64,000 nucleotides of DNA from Methylibium petroleiphilum PM1 (GCF_000015725.1 NC_008825.1:1240001-1304000), one strand, 5' to 3'; positions 9,753 to 20,662 are shown, counted from the first letter of the stretch. A program made the numbers and translations. Notes: generated by a model not told the origin, from the letters alone.

Positions 9753-10379
9753 ATGAAACCGCAACCGATCCAGTTCGCCACCCCGGCCGACGACCGCGAG
9801 GAACTCGCGCGGGCCGAGATCTACGGCCTGCTCGCGCAGCTGTTCGTCGCTCCGCCCGATGCCGCCTTCCACGCACAGCTGCGCGTGGCGCCCACCGAGG
9901 CGCCCACGCCCGGCGGCTTTCTCGAGCCGGCCTGGGGCGAGGTGGTGGCGGCCGCGCGGCGCGTGCCGCCGGATGCGGTGGCCGCCGAGTACGACGCGCT
10001 GTTTCTGGGCGTCGGGCGGGCCGAGATCTTTCTCTACGGCTCCTTCCATCTGGCCGGCGCGCTGAACGACCGGCCGCTGGTCGAGCTGCGCGCGGACCTG
10101 CGCACGCTGGGCCTGGAGCGCGCCGACGGCGTGAGCGAGACCGAGGACCACATCGCCAGCGTGTGCGAGGTGATGCGCTTCCTGATCGCCGGCGACGACC
10201 CCGAGATCTGCAACCTGGAGCAGCAGCGGCGCTTCTTCCGCATCCACCTGCAGACCTGGGCCGAGGCGCTGTGCGCTGCCATCGAGGCGCACCCGCGCGC
10301 CGACTTCTACCGCGCCGTGGCCGGTTTCCTGCGTGCCTTCGTCGAGGTGGAGACGCAGGGCTTCGACCTGATCGACTAG
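9753..10379 (+). CDS. TorD/DmsD family molybdoenzyme chaperone
   Basis: 208 aa, all-helical in appearance. It contains EEYDALFLGVGR-like sequence (AAEYDALFLGV), LYGSFHLAGALNDRPL, and EDHIASVCEVMRFLIAGDD, the hallmark E-D-H-I motif region of the TorD family. Such cytoplasmic chaperones bind the twin-arginine signal of a molybdenum enzyme and hold it until the cofactor is inserted. The obvious client is the formate dehydrogenase alpha subunit encoded at 14608, which has a twin-arginine signal. It ends five bases before the stop of the convergent histidine kinase gene. Confidence 0.88.
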   Translation: MKPQPIQFATPADDREELARAEIYGLLAQLFVAPPDAAFHAQLRVAPTEAPTPGGFLEPAWGEVVAAARRVPPDAVAAEYDALFLGVGRAEIFLYGSFHLAGALNDRPLVELRADLRTLGLERADGVSETEDHIASVCEVMRFLIAGDDPEICNLEQQRRFFRIHLQTWAEALCAAIEAHPRADFYRAVAGFLRAFVEVETQGFDLID

Positions 10380-10383
10380 CGCC

Positions 10384-12441
10384 TCAGGCCGGCAGCGTCG
10401 TCTCCGGCAGTTCGCTGTAGAGCCGCACGCTGAACACCGCGCCGCGCGCGCCGTCGTCGCGGTTGGCCGCGGTCAGCGTGCCGCCGTAGCGCTCGATCAG
10501 GCTGCGGCTGATCCACAGGCCCAGGCCGGTGCCGTCGGTCTTGGTGGTGACGAAGGGCTGAAACAGCCGCGACTCGATCTCCGGTCCCAGCCCGGGGCCG
10601 CTGTCGGCCACGTCGATCTGCACGCCCTGCACGCGGCCGTCGGCGGCGTGCCAGTCGCGTGTGTGCAGCGACAGCGTGCCGCTGTCGGGCATCGCGTGCA
10701 GCGCGTTGATCAGCAGGTTGAGCAGCACCTGCTGCAGCTCCTGGCGGTTGATGGCGGCACTGGCCGTCGCCCGGTCGTCGCGCTGCACCGCGATCCGGGT
10801 GCGCGCGAGCTGAGGCCCGACCAGCAGCAGCGAGTCGTCGAGCGCGCGCGCCACGCTCACGCTGTCCACGTAGCCGGCGTATTCGTTCGGGCGCGCGAAC
10901 TGCAGAAGTTGCGTGACGATCAGCCGCATGCGCTCGATCTGCTCGTCCACCAGCCGCAGCTCGGCGTCGACCTTGGCGGCGGTCTGCGGCCCGAGCAGCT
11001 CGCGGAGCAGGTCGAGGTTGCCCTGGATCACCGCGATCGGGTTGTTGACCTCGTGCGCGATGCTGGCGGTGAGCTGGCCCACGGTGGCCAGCTTCTCCGA
11101 GCGCAGCAGCTGCGCCTGCGCCTGCTCCAGGTCGCGCGTGCGCTCGACCACCTTGCGGTCGAGCTCGTCGCCCCAGCGCTGCAGCGCGCGCGTCTTGTCG
11201 TCGATCACGTCGAGCAGGTGGTCCAGGTGGGCGGCGAGCCGGCCGATCTCGTCGGGGTGGTGGCCGGCCGCGCCGACGCGCGCGTCGAGCCCACCGGCCT
11301 CGACCTGCTGCATCGTGCGCGCCATCTGCTCCAGCGGCTTGAAGATGCTGCGCGCCCAGCGCAGCGACACCACGGTGGCGCCGATCATCACGGCGAAGAA
11401 GATCGCGCCGATGCTCAGCAGCACGGCGTACTTCAGCCAGGTGAAGGGCCGTTCCAGGTAGCCGACGTAGAGCATGCCGACGCGCCGGCCGGCGCCGTCG
11501 GCCAGCGGCAGGTAGCCCGAGACGTACCAGTCGTTGACGACGAAGGCGCGGTCCAGCCACGGCTGACCGCCGCCGAGCACGGTGTCGCGTACCGCCTGCG
11601 ACACGCGGGTGCCGATGGCGCGGTTCTTGGGATCGTCGCCGAACAGCCGCACGTTGGTGCTGATGCGCACGTCGTCGAGGAACAGCGTCGCGGTGCCGCG
11701 GCTGCCGAAGGGCAGCGCGCCTTCGGGGTAGACGATCTCGTTGATGTGGTCGATGAAGGGCAGGTTGCGGTTCAGCAGCACGCCGGCCTGCACGTGGCCG
11801 CGCAGCACGCCGCGTTCGTCGTGCACCGGCGCGGTGGCCAGCACGACCATCGCGCGGTCTTCCTGCGTGCGAGCCGTGGGCGCGGCGTTGCGCGTGCTCA
11901 CCAGCGGCACCGCGACGCGGTCCTGCAGCGCCGGCGCGAGACGCGCCAGTTCGTCGGGCTGCAGCACCTCGATGCTGGCGCGTGCCCGGCCGCTTTCGGC
12001 CGCCGCCGCACGGAACGCCGGCGAGCGCCCGTCGGTGGCCGGGGCCGCGCCGAAGTCGGTGATGCGCAACGTCCCGTCGGGGGCGCGCAAGTTGATGAAA
12101 TCGAGGCCTTCGCGGGCCTTGAACGCCTGCAGCAGCGTCACCCACGTCCCCGCGTCGGCCGACGTCGCCGCCGTGTCGTCGTCCAGCGCACGGTGCAGTG
12201 CCTGCGAGTCGGCCACGGCGGCGGCGCTGCTGCCCACCTCGCCGAGCACGCGCTCGAAGTAGCCCTGGGCCACCGCCAGGTCGCTGCGCACCTTGGTGAT
12301 CAGCAGGCGGTCCAGCGCCACGTTGCCCCAGACCAGCAGCAGCAGGCCCAGCAGCGGCAGCACCACCACCAACGGCAGCAGCACCATCGCCAGCAGCTTG
12401 CTGCGGATCGGCAGCCGCTGGAAGCGCTCGTAGAACGTCAT
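10384..12441 (-). CDS. NtrB-like membrane sensor histidine kinase of the formate dehydrogenase locus
   Basis: 685 aa from the ATG at 12441 (MTFYERFQRLPIRSKLLAM); the frame continues upstream but the helix-forming N-terminus starts here. TM1 is at residues ~15-40. A ~280-residue periplasmic sensing region resembling a Cache domain follows, then TM2, a HAMP segment, an H-box with TASIAHEVNNPIAVIQ (His intact), and a GHKL ATPase domain with LLNLLINALHAMP and DSGPGLGPEI. It is followed by an NtrC-type regulator gene in the same direction. The pair is embedded between accessory and structural formate dehydrogenase genes, so control of formate oxidation is the likely job. The ligand is unknown. Confidence 0.9.
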   Translation of the reverse strand: MTFYERFQRLPIRSKLLAMVLLPLVVVLPLLGLLLLVWGNVALDRLLITKVRSDLAVAQGYFERVLGEVGSSAAAVADSQALHRALDDDTAATSADAGTWVTLLQAFKAREGLDFINLRAPDGTLRITDFGAAPATDGRSPAFRAAAAESGRARASIEVLQPDELARLAPALQDRVAVPLVSTRNAAPTARTQEDRAMVVLATAPVHDERGVLRGHVQAGVLLNRNLPFIDHINEIVYPEGALPFGSRGTATLFLDDVRISTNVRLFGDDPKNRAIGTRVSQAVRDTVLGGGQPWLDRAFVVNDWYVSGYLPLADGAGRRVGMLYVGYLERPFTWLKYAVLLSIGAIFFAVMIGATVVSLRWARSIFKPLEQMARTMQQVEAGGLDARVGAAGHHPDEIGRLAAHLDHLLDVIDDKTRALQRWGDELDRKVVERTRDLEQAQAQLLRSEKLATVGQLTASIAHEVNNPIAVIQGNLDLLRELLGPQTAAKVDAELRLVDEQIERMRLIVTQLLQFARPNEYAGYVDSVSVARALDDSLLLVGPQLARTRIAVQRDDRATASAAINRQELQQVLLNLLINALHAMPDSGTLSLHTRDWHAADGRVQGVQIDVADSGPGLGPEIESRLFQPFVTTKTDGTGLGLWISRSLIERYGGTLTAANRDDGARGAVFSVRLYSELPETTLPA

Positions 12442-12576
12442 CTCAACCGCCCGGTGCAACCCGACGCAGCAGCAGCCGAACGTCGCTGCGCGAACCCAGC
12501 GGCCGCCGCGGATCCGGCTCCGCCGGTCCGCCAGCGGCGCCCCCTGGGGTGAGCGGCGCAGCCGCAACGGGGGGAC

Positions 12577-13959
<1,383 letters not shown>

Positions 13960-14380
13960 GGGGCGGCGGGCAAGGCGGGCAGGGAACGGCTGCGACTGTG
14001 GCACAGCCTCACGTTGCCCGCGCCGCGGGCCGGCGGCGGGCGCGCGCGACGTCGTGCGGCGGGGTGACGGCCGGACAGTGTCCGAGCCACTCCCTGGGAC
14101 TTTCCCGCATCCTGCGGCCCATCGCGCTGCGACAGCCTGTCGCGCCATCGGTGGTCAAGCTGTCGATCTCCAGGGGCGGTGCGCGACAGGCTGGCGCGGG
14201 CTCCGCGCTGCTGCACTGCAGCGTCCTTCCCGGGGCTGCTGCTGCGGGGTTTCCCTTTGCGCAGTCACGCACGGCGTGCAAAAGCCAGGGCTAACATAGG
14301 AATGGAATTGCCGAAGTCGGCGATCAGCTCGATGCCAAGGCACGCGCGCCCCACCGGGCGCAGAGACCCAGGAGTCAGCC
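13960..14380. other. Intergenic region between regulator and formate dehydrogenase operon
   Basis: About 420 bases with no convincing gene; the open frames here are overlapping GC-rich chance frames. It must hold the divergent promoters for the NtrC-type regulator and the formate dehydrogenase operon. A weak sigma-54-like candidate is listed separately at 14246-14261. Confidence 0.6.
14246..14261 (+). promoter_or_regulatory. Weak sigma-54 promoter candidate upstream of the formate dehydrogenase operon
   Basis: GG at 14247-14248 and GC at 14259-14260 are spaced by exactly 10 bases. The downstream half is good (TTTGC), while the -24 half matches only in the GG. It lies about 120 bases before the first gene. 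An NtrC-type activator is encoded next door, which makes sigma-54 control plausible, but the match is poor and could be chance. Confidence 0.22.
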
Positions 14381-14593
14381 ATGAACGATCCGAAATCCAA
14401 GCTCTCGCGCCGCCACGTCGTGGCCGGTGCCGGCACCGTGGGGGCGCTGGCCGCTGCGGCGGTGGTGCTGCCGGGCGCACGCGAGGCCGAGCCCGCGGCC
14501 GCCGCGGCGGGGCCCCGGGCCGAAGCCGGCGAAGCCGCCGGCTATCGCCTCACAGCGCATGTGCAGCGCTACTACCAAACCACCAAAGTCTGA
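14381..14593 (+). CDS. Small twin-arginine-signal protein of formate dehydrogenase operons
   Basis: 70 aa. The N-terminus has SRRHVVAGAGTVGALAAAAV, a twin-arginine translocation signal, and the protein ends HVQRYYQTTKV. Short proteins of this kind, with a Tat signal and a conserved Y-Y-x-T-T-x-V end, regularly precede formate dehydrogenase alpha genes. Their role is not known; they may help assembly or export. The alpha-subunit gene begins 14 bases after its stop, so the two are co-transcribed. Confidence 0.8.
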   Translation: MNDPKSKLSRRHVVAGAGTVGALAAAAVVLPGAREAEPAAAAAGPRAEAGEAAGYRLTAHVQRYYQTTKV

Positions 14594-14607
14594 GTGCCGG
14601 AGGTCCC

Positions 14608-17574
14608 ATGTTGCTCACGCGCAAGTCGCCTGATGCGGGCTCCGGCTCGCCTGCATCGTCGCTGGTCTCGAGCCTCTCGCGCGGCCTCTCGCGCGCCATC
14701 CCGACGATGGACCGTCGGTCCTTCCTGCGCCGCTCCGGCCTGGGCGTGGGGGCCGGTCTCGCCGCCGGGCAGCTGACGTTGGTGCGCAAGGCGCAGGCCT
14801 CGGATGCGTCCAAGGCCGAGGCGGGCCCGGGCAAGGTGGAGGTCAGGCGCACGGTGTGCGGTCACTGCTCGGTGGGCTGCGCGGTCGACGCGGTGGTGCA
14901 CAACGGCGTGTGGGTGCGCCAGGAGCCGGTGTTCGACTCGCCGATCAACCTGGGCGCGCACTGCGCCAAGGGCGCTGCGCTGCGCGAGCACGGCCGCGGC
15001 GAATACCGCCTGCGCTACCCGATGAAGCTGGTGAACGGCAAGTACGAGCGCATCAGCTGGGACACCGCACTCGACGAGATCAGCGCGCGCATGCTCGAGC
15101 TGCGCAAGCAGAGCGGCCCGGACTCGGTGTTCGTGGTCGGGTCGAGCAAGCACAACAACGAGCAGGCCTACCTGCTGCGCAAGTGGATGAGCCTGTGGGG
15201 CAGCAACAACTGCGATCACCAGGCACGCATCTGCCACAGCACCACGGTCGCGGGCGTCGCGAACACCTGGGGCTACGGCGCGATGACCAACTCCTACAAC
15301 GACATGCAGAACGCCCGCATGGCGCTCTACATCGGCTCCAACGCCGCCGAGGCGCACCCGGTGTCGATGCTGCACATGCTGCATGCCAAGGAGACCGGCT
15401 GCAAGATGATCGTCGTGGACCCGCGCTTCACGCGCACCGCGGCGCGTGCCGACGAACACGTGCGCATCCGTTCGGGCTCGGACATCCCCTTCCTGTTCGG
15501 CGTGCTGCACCACATCTTCAAGAACGGCTGGGAAGACAAGCAGTACATCAACGACCGCGTCTACGGCATGGACAAGGTGCGCGAGGACGTGCTCGCGAAC
15601 TGGACGCCGGACAAGGTGCAGGAGGCCTGTGGCGTCGACGAGGCCACCGTGTTCCGCGTGGCCAAGACCATGGCCGACAACCGCCCCGGCACCATCGTCT
15701 GGTGCATGGGCCAGACCCAGCACACCATCGGCAACGCGATGGTGCGCGCCTCGTGCATTCTGCAGCTCGCGCTCGGCAACATCGGCAAGAGCGGCGGCGG
15801 CGCCAACATCTTCCGTGGCCACGACAACGTGCAGGGCGCCACGGACGTGGGCCCCAACCCCGATTCGCTGCCTGGCTACTACGGCCTGGCCGAGGGCTCG
15901 TTCAAGCATTTCGCCAAGACCTGGGGCGTGGACTTCGAGTGGATCAAGAAGCAGTACGCGCCGGGCATGATGACCAAACCCGGCATGACGGTGTCGCGCT
16001 GGGTCGACGGCGTGCTCGAAAAGAACGAGCTGATCGACCAGGACAGCAACCTGCGCGGCCTGTTCTTCTGGGGCCATGCGCCGAACTCGCAGACGCGCGG
16101 CCTGGAAATGAAGAAGGCGATGGACAAGCTCGACCTGCTGGTGGTCGTCGATCCCTTCCCGTCGGCCACCGCGGCGATGGCGGCGATGCCCGGCAAGCCC
16201 GAGGACCAGAACCCCAACCGCGCCGTCTACCTGCTGCCGGCGACGACGCAGTTCGAGACCAGTGGCTCGTGCACCGCGTCGAACCGCTCGATCCAGTGGC
16301 GCGAGCAGGTCATCGAGCCGCTGTGGGAGAGCCGCAACGACCACATGATCATGTACCAGCTCGCGCAGAAGCTGGGCTTCGACAAGGAGCTGACGAAGAA
16401 CTACAAGCTGGTCGCCGGCAAGGGCGGCATGATGGAGCCCGAGCCCGAATCGATCCTGCGCGAGATCAACAAGAGCGTCTGGACCATCGGCTACACCGGC
16501 CAGAGCCCCGAGCGCCTGAAGGTGCACATGCGCAACATGCACGTCTTTGACGTGAAGACGCTGCGCGCCAAGGGCGGCACCGACAAGGAGACCGGGTACT
16601 CCCTCGACGGCGATTACTTCGGCCTGCCTTGGCCGTGCTACGGCACGCCGGAAATGAAGCACCCGGGCTCGCCCAACCTCTACGACACCTCCAAGCACGT
16701 GATGGACGGCGGCGGCAACTTCCGCGCCAACTTCGGTGTCGAGAAGGACGGCGTCAACCTGCTGGCCGAGGATGGCTCGTTCTCCAAGGGTGCGGACCTC
16801 ACCACCGGCTATCCGGAGTTCGACCACGTGCTGCTGAAGAAGCTCGGCTGGTGGGACGAACTGAGCGAGCCCGAGAAGGCCGCGGCCGAGGGCAAGAACT
16901 GGAAGACCGATTCGTCGGGCGGGATCATCCGCGTCGCGATGAAGAACCACGGCTGCCATCCGTTCGGCAACGCGAAGGCGCGGGCCGTGGTGTGGAACTT
17001 CCCCGATGCGATCCCGAAGCACCGCGAGCCGCTGTACTCGACGCGTCCGGACCTGGTGGCCAAGTACCCGACGCACGACGACAAGAAGGCGTTCTGGCGC
17101 CTGCCCACCTTGTTCAAGACCGTGCAGGACAAGAACAAGGACATCGGCAAGGACTTCCCGCTGATCATGAGCAGCGGGCGGCTGGTGGAGTACGAGGGCG
17201 GCGGCGAGGAGACCCGCTCCAACCCCTACCTGGCCGAGCTGCAGCAGGAGATGTTCGTCGAGATCAACCCAGCCACCGCCAACGACCGCGGCATCCGCAA
17301 CGGCGAGACGGTCTGGGTCCGCACGCCGACCGGCGCGCGCCTCACGGTCAAGGCGCTGGTCACCGAGCGAGTGGACCGCGAGACGGTGTGGCTGCCCTTC
17401 CACTTCTCGGGCCGCTGGCAGGGCGTCGATCTCGCGCCCTACTACCCGCAGGGGGCGATGCCGGTCATCCGCGGCGAGGCGATCAACACCGCCACCACCT
17501 ACGGCTACGACAGCGTCACGATGATGCAGGAGACCAAGACCACGGTCTGCCAGGTCGAGCGCGCCTCTGTGTGA
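14608..17574 (+). CDS. Formate dehydrogenase alpha (catalytic, molybdopterin) subunit
   Basis: 988 aa. A twin-arginine signal (MDRRSFLRRSGLGVGAGLAAG, in two parts here) lies near residues 34-54. CGHCSVGC then opens a [4Fe-4S] site. The active-site region reads ARICHSTTVAG, so the molybdenum ligand is cysteine, not selenocysteine; no in-frame TGA is present. Later segments match the molybdopterin oxidoreductase core and the C-terminal dinucleotide-binding domain. The enzyme oxidises formate to CO2 in the periplasm and passes electrons to the beta and gamma subunits. It follows the small Tat protein and precedes the beta subunit by 14 bases. Confidence 0.95.
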   Translation: MLLTRKSPDAGSGSPASSLVSSLSRGLSRAIPTMDRRSFLRRSGLGVGAGLAAGQLTLVRKAQASDASKAEAGPGKVEVRRTVCGHCSVGCAVDAVVHNGVWVRQEPVFDSPINLGAHCAKGAALREHGRGEYRLRYPMKLVNGKYERISWDTALDEISARMLELRKQSGPDSVFVVGSSKHNNEQAYLLRKWMSLWGSNNCDHQARICHSTTVAGVANTWGYGAMTNSYNDMQNARMALYIGSNAAEAHPVSMLHMLHAKETGCKMIVVDPRFTRTAARADEHVRIRSGSDIPFLFGVLHHIFKNGWEDKQYINDRVYGMDKVREDVLANWTPDKVQEACGVDEATVFRVAKTMADNRPGTIVWCMGQTQHTIGNAMVRASCILQLALGNIGKSGGGANIFRGHDNVQGATDVGPNPDSLPGYYGLAEGSFKHFAKTWGVDFEWIKKQYAPGMMTKPGMTVSRWVDGVLEKNELIDQDSNLRGLFFWGHAPNSQTRGLEMKKAMDKLDLLVVVDPFPSATAAMAAMPGKPEDQNPNRAVYLLPATTQFETSGSCTASNRSIQWREQVIEPLWESRNDHMIMYQLAQKLGFDKELTKNYKLVAGKGGMMEPEPESILREINKSVWTIGYTGQSPERLKVHMRNMHVFDVKTLRAKGGTDKETGYSLDGDYFGLPWPCYGTPEMKHPGSPNLYDTSKHVMDGGGNFRANFGVEKDGVNLLAEDGSFSKGADLTTGYPEFDHVLLKKLGWWDELSEPEKAAAEGKNWKTDSSGGIIRVAMKNHGCHPFGNAKARAVVWNFPDAIPKHREPLYSTRPDLVAKYPTHDDKKAFWRLPTLFKTVQDKNKDIGKDFPLIMSSGRLVEYEGGGEETRSNPYLAELQQEMFVEINPATANDRGIRNGETVWVRTPTGARLTVKALVTERVDRETVWLPFHFSGRWQGVDLAPYYPQGAMPVIRGEAINTATTYGYDSVTMMQETKTTVCQVERASV

Positions 17575-17588
17575 ATTGGAGAGTTGAC

Positions 17589-18221
17589 ATGGCAAGAATG
17601 AAGTTCATCTGCGACGCCGAGCGCTGCATCGAATGCAACGGCTGCGTCACCGCCTGCAAGGCCGAGCACGAGGTGCCCTGGGGTGTGAACCGACGCCGCG
17701 TGGTGACGCTCAACGACGGTGTGCCGGGCGAGCGCAGCATCTCGGTGGCCTGCATGCACTGCTCCGACGCACCCTGCATGGCGGTGTGCCCGGTCGACTG
17801 CTTCTACCGCACCGACGAGGGCGTGGTGCTGCACGACAAGGACATCTGCATCGGCTGCGGCTACTGCAGCTATGCCTGCCCGTTCGGCGCGCCGCAGTTC
17901 CCGACCAACGGCACGTTCGGGCTACGCGGCAAGATGGACAAGTGCACCTTCTGCGCCGGGGGCCCGGAGGCCAATGGCTCCGAAGCCGAGTTCGAGAAGT
18001 ACGGCCACAACCGCCTCGCCGAGGGCAAGCTGCCGGCCTGCGCCGAGATGTGCTCGACCAAGGCCCTGCTCGGCGGCGACGGCGACGTGGTCGCCGACAT
18101 CTTCCGCACCCGCGTGCTGACGCGTGGCAAGGGCTCCGAGGTGTGGGGCTGGGGCACGGCCTACGGCAAGCCGACCGGTGGCGCGGCGCAGCCGGCCGCG
18201 GCCGAAGGCGGCAAGTCATGA
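17589..18221 (+). CDS. Formate dehydrogenase beta (4Fe-4S) subunit
   Basis: 210 aa. Four cysteine clusters are visible: CIECNGCVTACKAEH, CMHCSDAPCMAVCP, CIGCGYCSYACP, and a last set with CTFC and CAEMCSTKALLGG. This is the HybA/FdnH-type four-cluster plan. It carries electrons from the molybdopterin subunit to the cytochrome b subunit. No separate signal or C-terminal membrane anchor is seen, so it is probably exported as a complex with the Tat-signal alpha subunit. Its stop overlaps the following lipoprotein start (ATGA). Confidence 0.93.
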   Translation: MARMKFICDAERCIECNGCVTACKAEHEVPWGVNRRRVVTLNDGVPGERSISVACMHCSDAPCMAVCPVDCFYRTDEGVVLHDKDICIGCGYCSYACPFGAPQFPTNGTFGLRGKMDKCTFCAGGPEANGSEAEFEKYGHNRLAEGKLPACAEMCSTKALLGGDGDVVADIFRTRVLTRGKGSEVWGWGTAYGKPTGGAAQPAAAEGGKS

Positions 18222-18463
18222 GGCGGTCCCTGCCGCGTGGTCTGGCCCTCCTCGGCGCAGTGCTCCTGGCCGCCGGGCTGACGGCGTGCGCCGACAAGCC
18301 GCAGACGGCGTCCGGCCCCAAGAAGGGCGACAGCAAGCCCTGGGACGGCAGCACCGAAGCCGGCTACACGGCGCCGGACTGGAAGCAGGGCGACCGCGCC
18401 AGCTGGGAACAGCAGCTGAGGGCCCGCAACCAGCAGCAGAACGAGTACACGCGCTCGCGCTGA
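18218..18463 (+). CDS. Small lipoprotein within the formate dehydrogenase operon
   Basis: 81 aa with a clear lipoprotein signal: MRRSLPRGLALLGAVLLAAG followed by LTAC. The mature part is short and polar, with PWDGSTEAGYTAPDWKQGD and a Gln/Arg-rich end. It overlaps the beta-subunit stop by four bases, indicating translational coupling. No known domain was recognised. A role in anchoring or stabilising the periplasmic dehydrogenase is possible but unproven. Confidence 0.75.
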   Translation: MRRSLPRGLALLGAVLLAAGLTACADKPQTASGPKKGDSKPWDGSTEAGYTAPDWKQGDRASWEQQLRARNQQQNEYTRSR

Positions 18464-18505
18464 TGGTGCGCGACGTCGAACACCGGCCGCAGCGTTGACA
18501 GGGGG

Positions 18506-19678
18506 ATGCCGATGACACACACGATGCTTCGATGGTGGGCTGCCGGCTGCCTGGCATGGCTCGGCAGCGTGGCGGTGGCGCAGGGCACCCCGGTCGCCGA
18601 CCCAGCCGTGTCGCCTGTTGCACAGGCCGCGCCGACCGCCCCGGCCGCCAGCGCGGCGGCCCTGGCGCTGCCCGACGCGAACGAGACCAACGCCCAGCGC
18701 GCCAAGACCCAGCCCTACAACAACGCGCCGTTCTGGCGTGCGGTGCGCGAGTCGGGGCAGCAATCGGGCATCAGCAACCTGCCGGGCGCCGAGAAGGGTG
18801 TGCTGATCCAGCAGTTCGTGCAGTACCCCGGCTCGCGCTTCACGACGGCGGGCGAGGCCTGGCGTGAGGTGCGCAACCGCTGGATCATTCCCTACGGCGG
18901 CGCGCTGCTGCTGATCGTGGTGGTGGCGATCGGCCTGTTCTTTCTGGCCAAGGGTCCGATCGGCGTGCACGCACCGGATACGGGCCGCAAGATCGAGCGT
19001 TTCACCTACTTCGAGCGTGCCGCGCACTGGAGCAATGCGGTGGCCTTCGTGGCGCTCGCGGTGTCGGGCGTGGTGATGGCGTTCGGCAAGTTCTTCCTGC
19101 TGCCGGTGATCGGCGGCACGCTGTTCGGCTGGCTGGCCTATGCGCTGAAGAACCTGCACAACTTCGCCGGACCGGTGTTCGCGGTCTCGCTGGTGATCGT
19201 GTTCTTCACCTTCGTGCGCGACAACCTGCCACGCAAGGAAGACCTGTTGTGGCTGGCCAAGGGCGGTGGCCTGTTCAACGGCGCCCACGTGCCTTCGCAC
19301 CGCTTCAACGCGGGCGAGAAGCTCATCTTCTGGGGCGGCGTGTTTGCGCTGGGCATCGTGGTGGTGGGCTCGGGCCTGGTGCTCGACAAGCTCATCCCCG
19401 GCCTCGCCTACACGCGCGGCGACATGCAGATCGCCCACATGATCCACGCCGTGGCCACGGTGCTGATGATGGCGATGTTCCTCGGCCACATCTACCTCGG
19501 CACCATCGGCATGAAGGGCGCCTACCGCGCGATGCGCGACGGCCAGGTCGACGCCGCCTGGGCACGCGAACACCACGAACTCTGGTACGACGACATCCAG
19601 GCCGGGAAGATCCCCGCGCAGCGCACGCCGTCGCCGACACCGGCGGCCGGCACGCAGGGCGCGGCCGTGCAGTCCTGA
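18506..19678 (+). CDS. Formate dehydrogenase gamma (cytochrome b556) subunit
   Basis: 390 aa. A cleavable-looking signal (residues 1-23) is followed by a periplasmic segment, then four to five membrane helices. Helix I is near YGGALLLIVVVAIGLFFLA. The sequence FERAAHWSNAVAFVALAVSG supplies a haem-ligand histidine, LKNLHNFAGPVF another, and MIHAVATVLMMAMFLGHIYLG two more. This is the FdnI-type membrane cytochrome b that accepts electrons from the beta subunit and reduces quinone. The C-terminal tail (EHHELWYDDIQAGKI) is also typical of the family. Confidence 0.93.
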   Translation: MPMTHTMLRWWAAGCLAWLGSVAVAQGTPVADPAVSPVAQAAPTAPAASAAALALPDANETNAQRAKTQPYNNAPFWRAVRESGQQSGISNLPGAEKGVLIQQFVQYPGSRFTTAGEAWREVRNRWIIPYGGALLLIVVVAIGLFFLAKGPIGVHAPDTGRKIERFTYFERAAHWSNAVAFVALAVSGVVMAFGKFFLLPVIGGTLFGWLAYALKNLHNFAGPVFAVSLVIVFFTFVRDNLPRKEDLLWLAKGGGLFNGAHVPSHRFNAGEKLIFWGGVFALGIVVVGSGLVLDKLIPGLAYTRGDMQIAHMIHAVATVLMMAMFLGHIYLGTIGMKGAYRAMRDGQVDAAWAREHHELWYDDIQAGKIPAQRTPSPTPAAGTQGAAVQS

Positions 19679-19692
19679 ACGGGAGCGAGACG

Positions 19693-20121
19693 ATGCTGAT
19701 GATGAACCGACCCACCCCGGGCCCGCGCTGCGTGGCCGCGGCGCTGTGCGCCGTGCTCGGCCTGGCCCTGCTGCCGGCCGCTCACGCCAAGCTCCCCGCA
19801 CCCACGCCCGAAGCCAAGGCCAAGGCCGACGAGGCCAAGGCAAAGACCGCCTGGTCCGACAAGGTGGCGGCCTTCCAGCTCTGCAAGTCGATGGATCGCG
19901 TGGCCGCTCGTTACGCCCAGGAGGCCAAGGCGGCGGGCAAGGAGACCAAGCCATCGATCGCCACGCCGGCCTGCACCGATCCCGGGCCCTACCAGGTGGC
20001 CGCGACCGCCGCCACGCCGCCGCTCGAGGCCGCCGGAGCGCACTCGCCGGCCAAGACGGCGACCACCCCGCCCAGCGGCAAGGCGACCTCGGCAGAGCAG
20101 ACCGGGACGCCGAAGAAGTAG
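19693..20121 (+). CDS. Small exported protein, unknown function
   Basis: 142 aa from the ATG at 19693 after a GGGAG sequence. It has an N-terminal signal peptide ending near LLPAAHA. A Lys/Ala-rich segment follows, then a conserved-looking core (AAFQLCKSMDRVAARYAQEA) with a second cysteine (TPACTDPGPY), which could form a disulfide. The C-terminal 45 residues are low complexity. It lies directly downstream of the gamma subunit in the same operon. No known domain was recognised. Confidence 0.65.
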   Translation: MLMMNRPTPGPRCVAAALCAVLGLALLPAAHAKLPAPTPEAKAKADEAKAKTAWSDKVAAFQLCKSMDRVAARYAQEAKAAGKETKPSIATPACTDPGPYQVAATAATPPLEAAGAHSPAKTATTPPSGKATSAEQTGTPKK

Positions 20122-20175
20122 CAGGGCGGTGAGCCTGACGCCCGGCACGGGCGCGTCGTCGTGAAGGAGTCTGCG

Positions 20176-20604
20176 ATGTCCTACCGGTTCGCCTTGTTCC
20201 TGGTTTCCGCCGTCGCGCTGTCGGCCTGCGTCAGCAAGCCCCCTCCCGGCGGCAACACGCCACCGAGCGCCGCACAGGGCGTGTACTTCATCGAGCCCGT
20301 CGACGGCAGCACCGTCAGCAGCCCGGTGAAGGTGAAGTTCGGTCTCAAGGGCATGACGGTCCGGCCGGCCGGCGAGCTCGCGGAGGGCACCGGGCACCAC
20401 CACCTGCTGATCGATACCGCGGGTCCGGGGCAGGGCAACGTGATTCCGGCGGACGGCAGCCACTTGCACTTCGGCAAGGGCCAGACGGAGACCGAGGTCC
20501 AGCTGGCGCCCGGCAGCCATGTGCTGAAGATGCAGTTCGCGGACGGCCTCCACCAGTCCTACGGGGAAGCGATGAGCGCCTCGGTGCGCATCACGGTCCG
20601 GTGA
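20176..20604 (+). CDS. DUF4399 lipoprotein
   Basis: 142 aa. The ATG at 20176 is preferred over the GTG at 20161 because AAGGAG lies 6-8 bases before it. The lipoprotein signal is MSYRFALFLVSAVALSAC. The mature part has VYFIEPVDGSTVSSPVKVKF and GTGHHHLLID, a His-rich motif that is typical of DUF4399, and ends HQSYGEAMSASVRITV. The histidines suggest metal binding. It is the penultimate gene before fdhD and may be part of the same transcript; its link to formate metabolism is by position only. Confidence 0.8.
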   Translation: MSYRFALFLVSAVALSACVSKPPPGGNTPPSAAQGVYFIEPVDGSTVSSPVKVKFGLKGMTVRPAGELAEGTGHHHLLIDTAGPGQGNVIPADGSHLHFGKGQTETEVQLAPGSHVLKMQFADGLHQSYGEAMSASVRITVR

Positions 20605-20662
20605 CGGCGCGTTCCTCCGCCCGGTCGAGCGGGCCGCGCTCGTTTCGGGCCACACTGCGGGC

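Noticed and set aside
13990-14020. Sigma-54 promoter at TGGCAC...TTGC
   Set aside because: The two halves are there (TGGCAC and TTGC), but GG and GC are 14 bases apart instead of 10.
15220-15250. Selenocysteine formate dehydrogenase
   Set aside because: The active-site codon is TGC (cysteine, in ARICHS); no in-frame TGA and no SECIS-like need.
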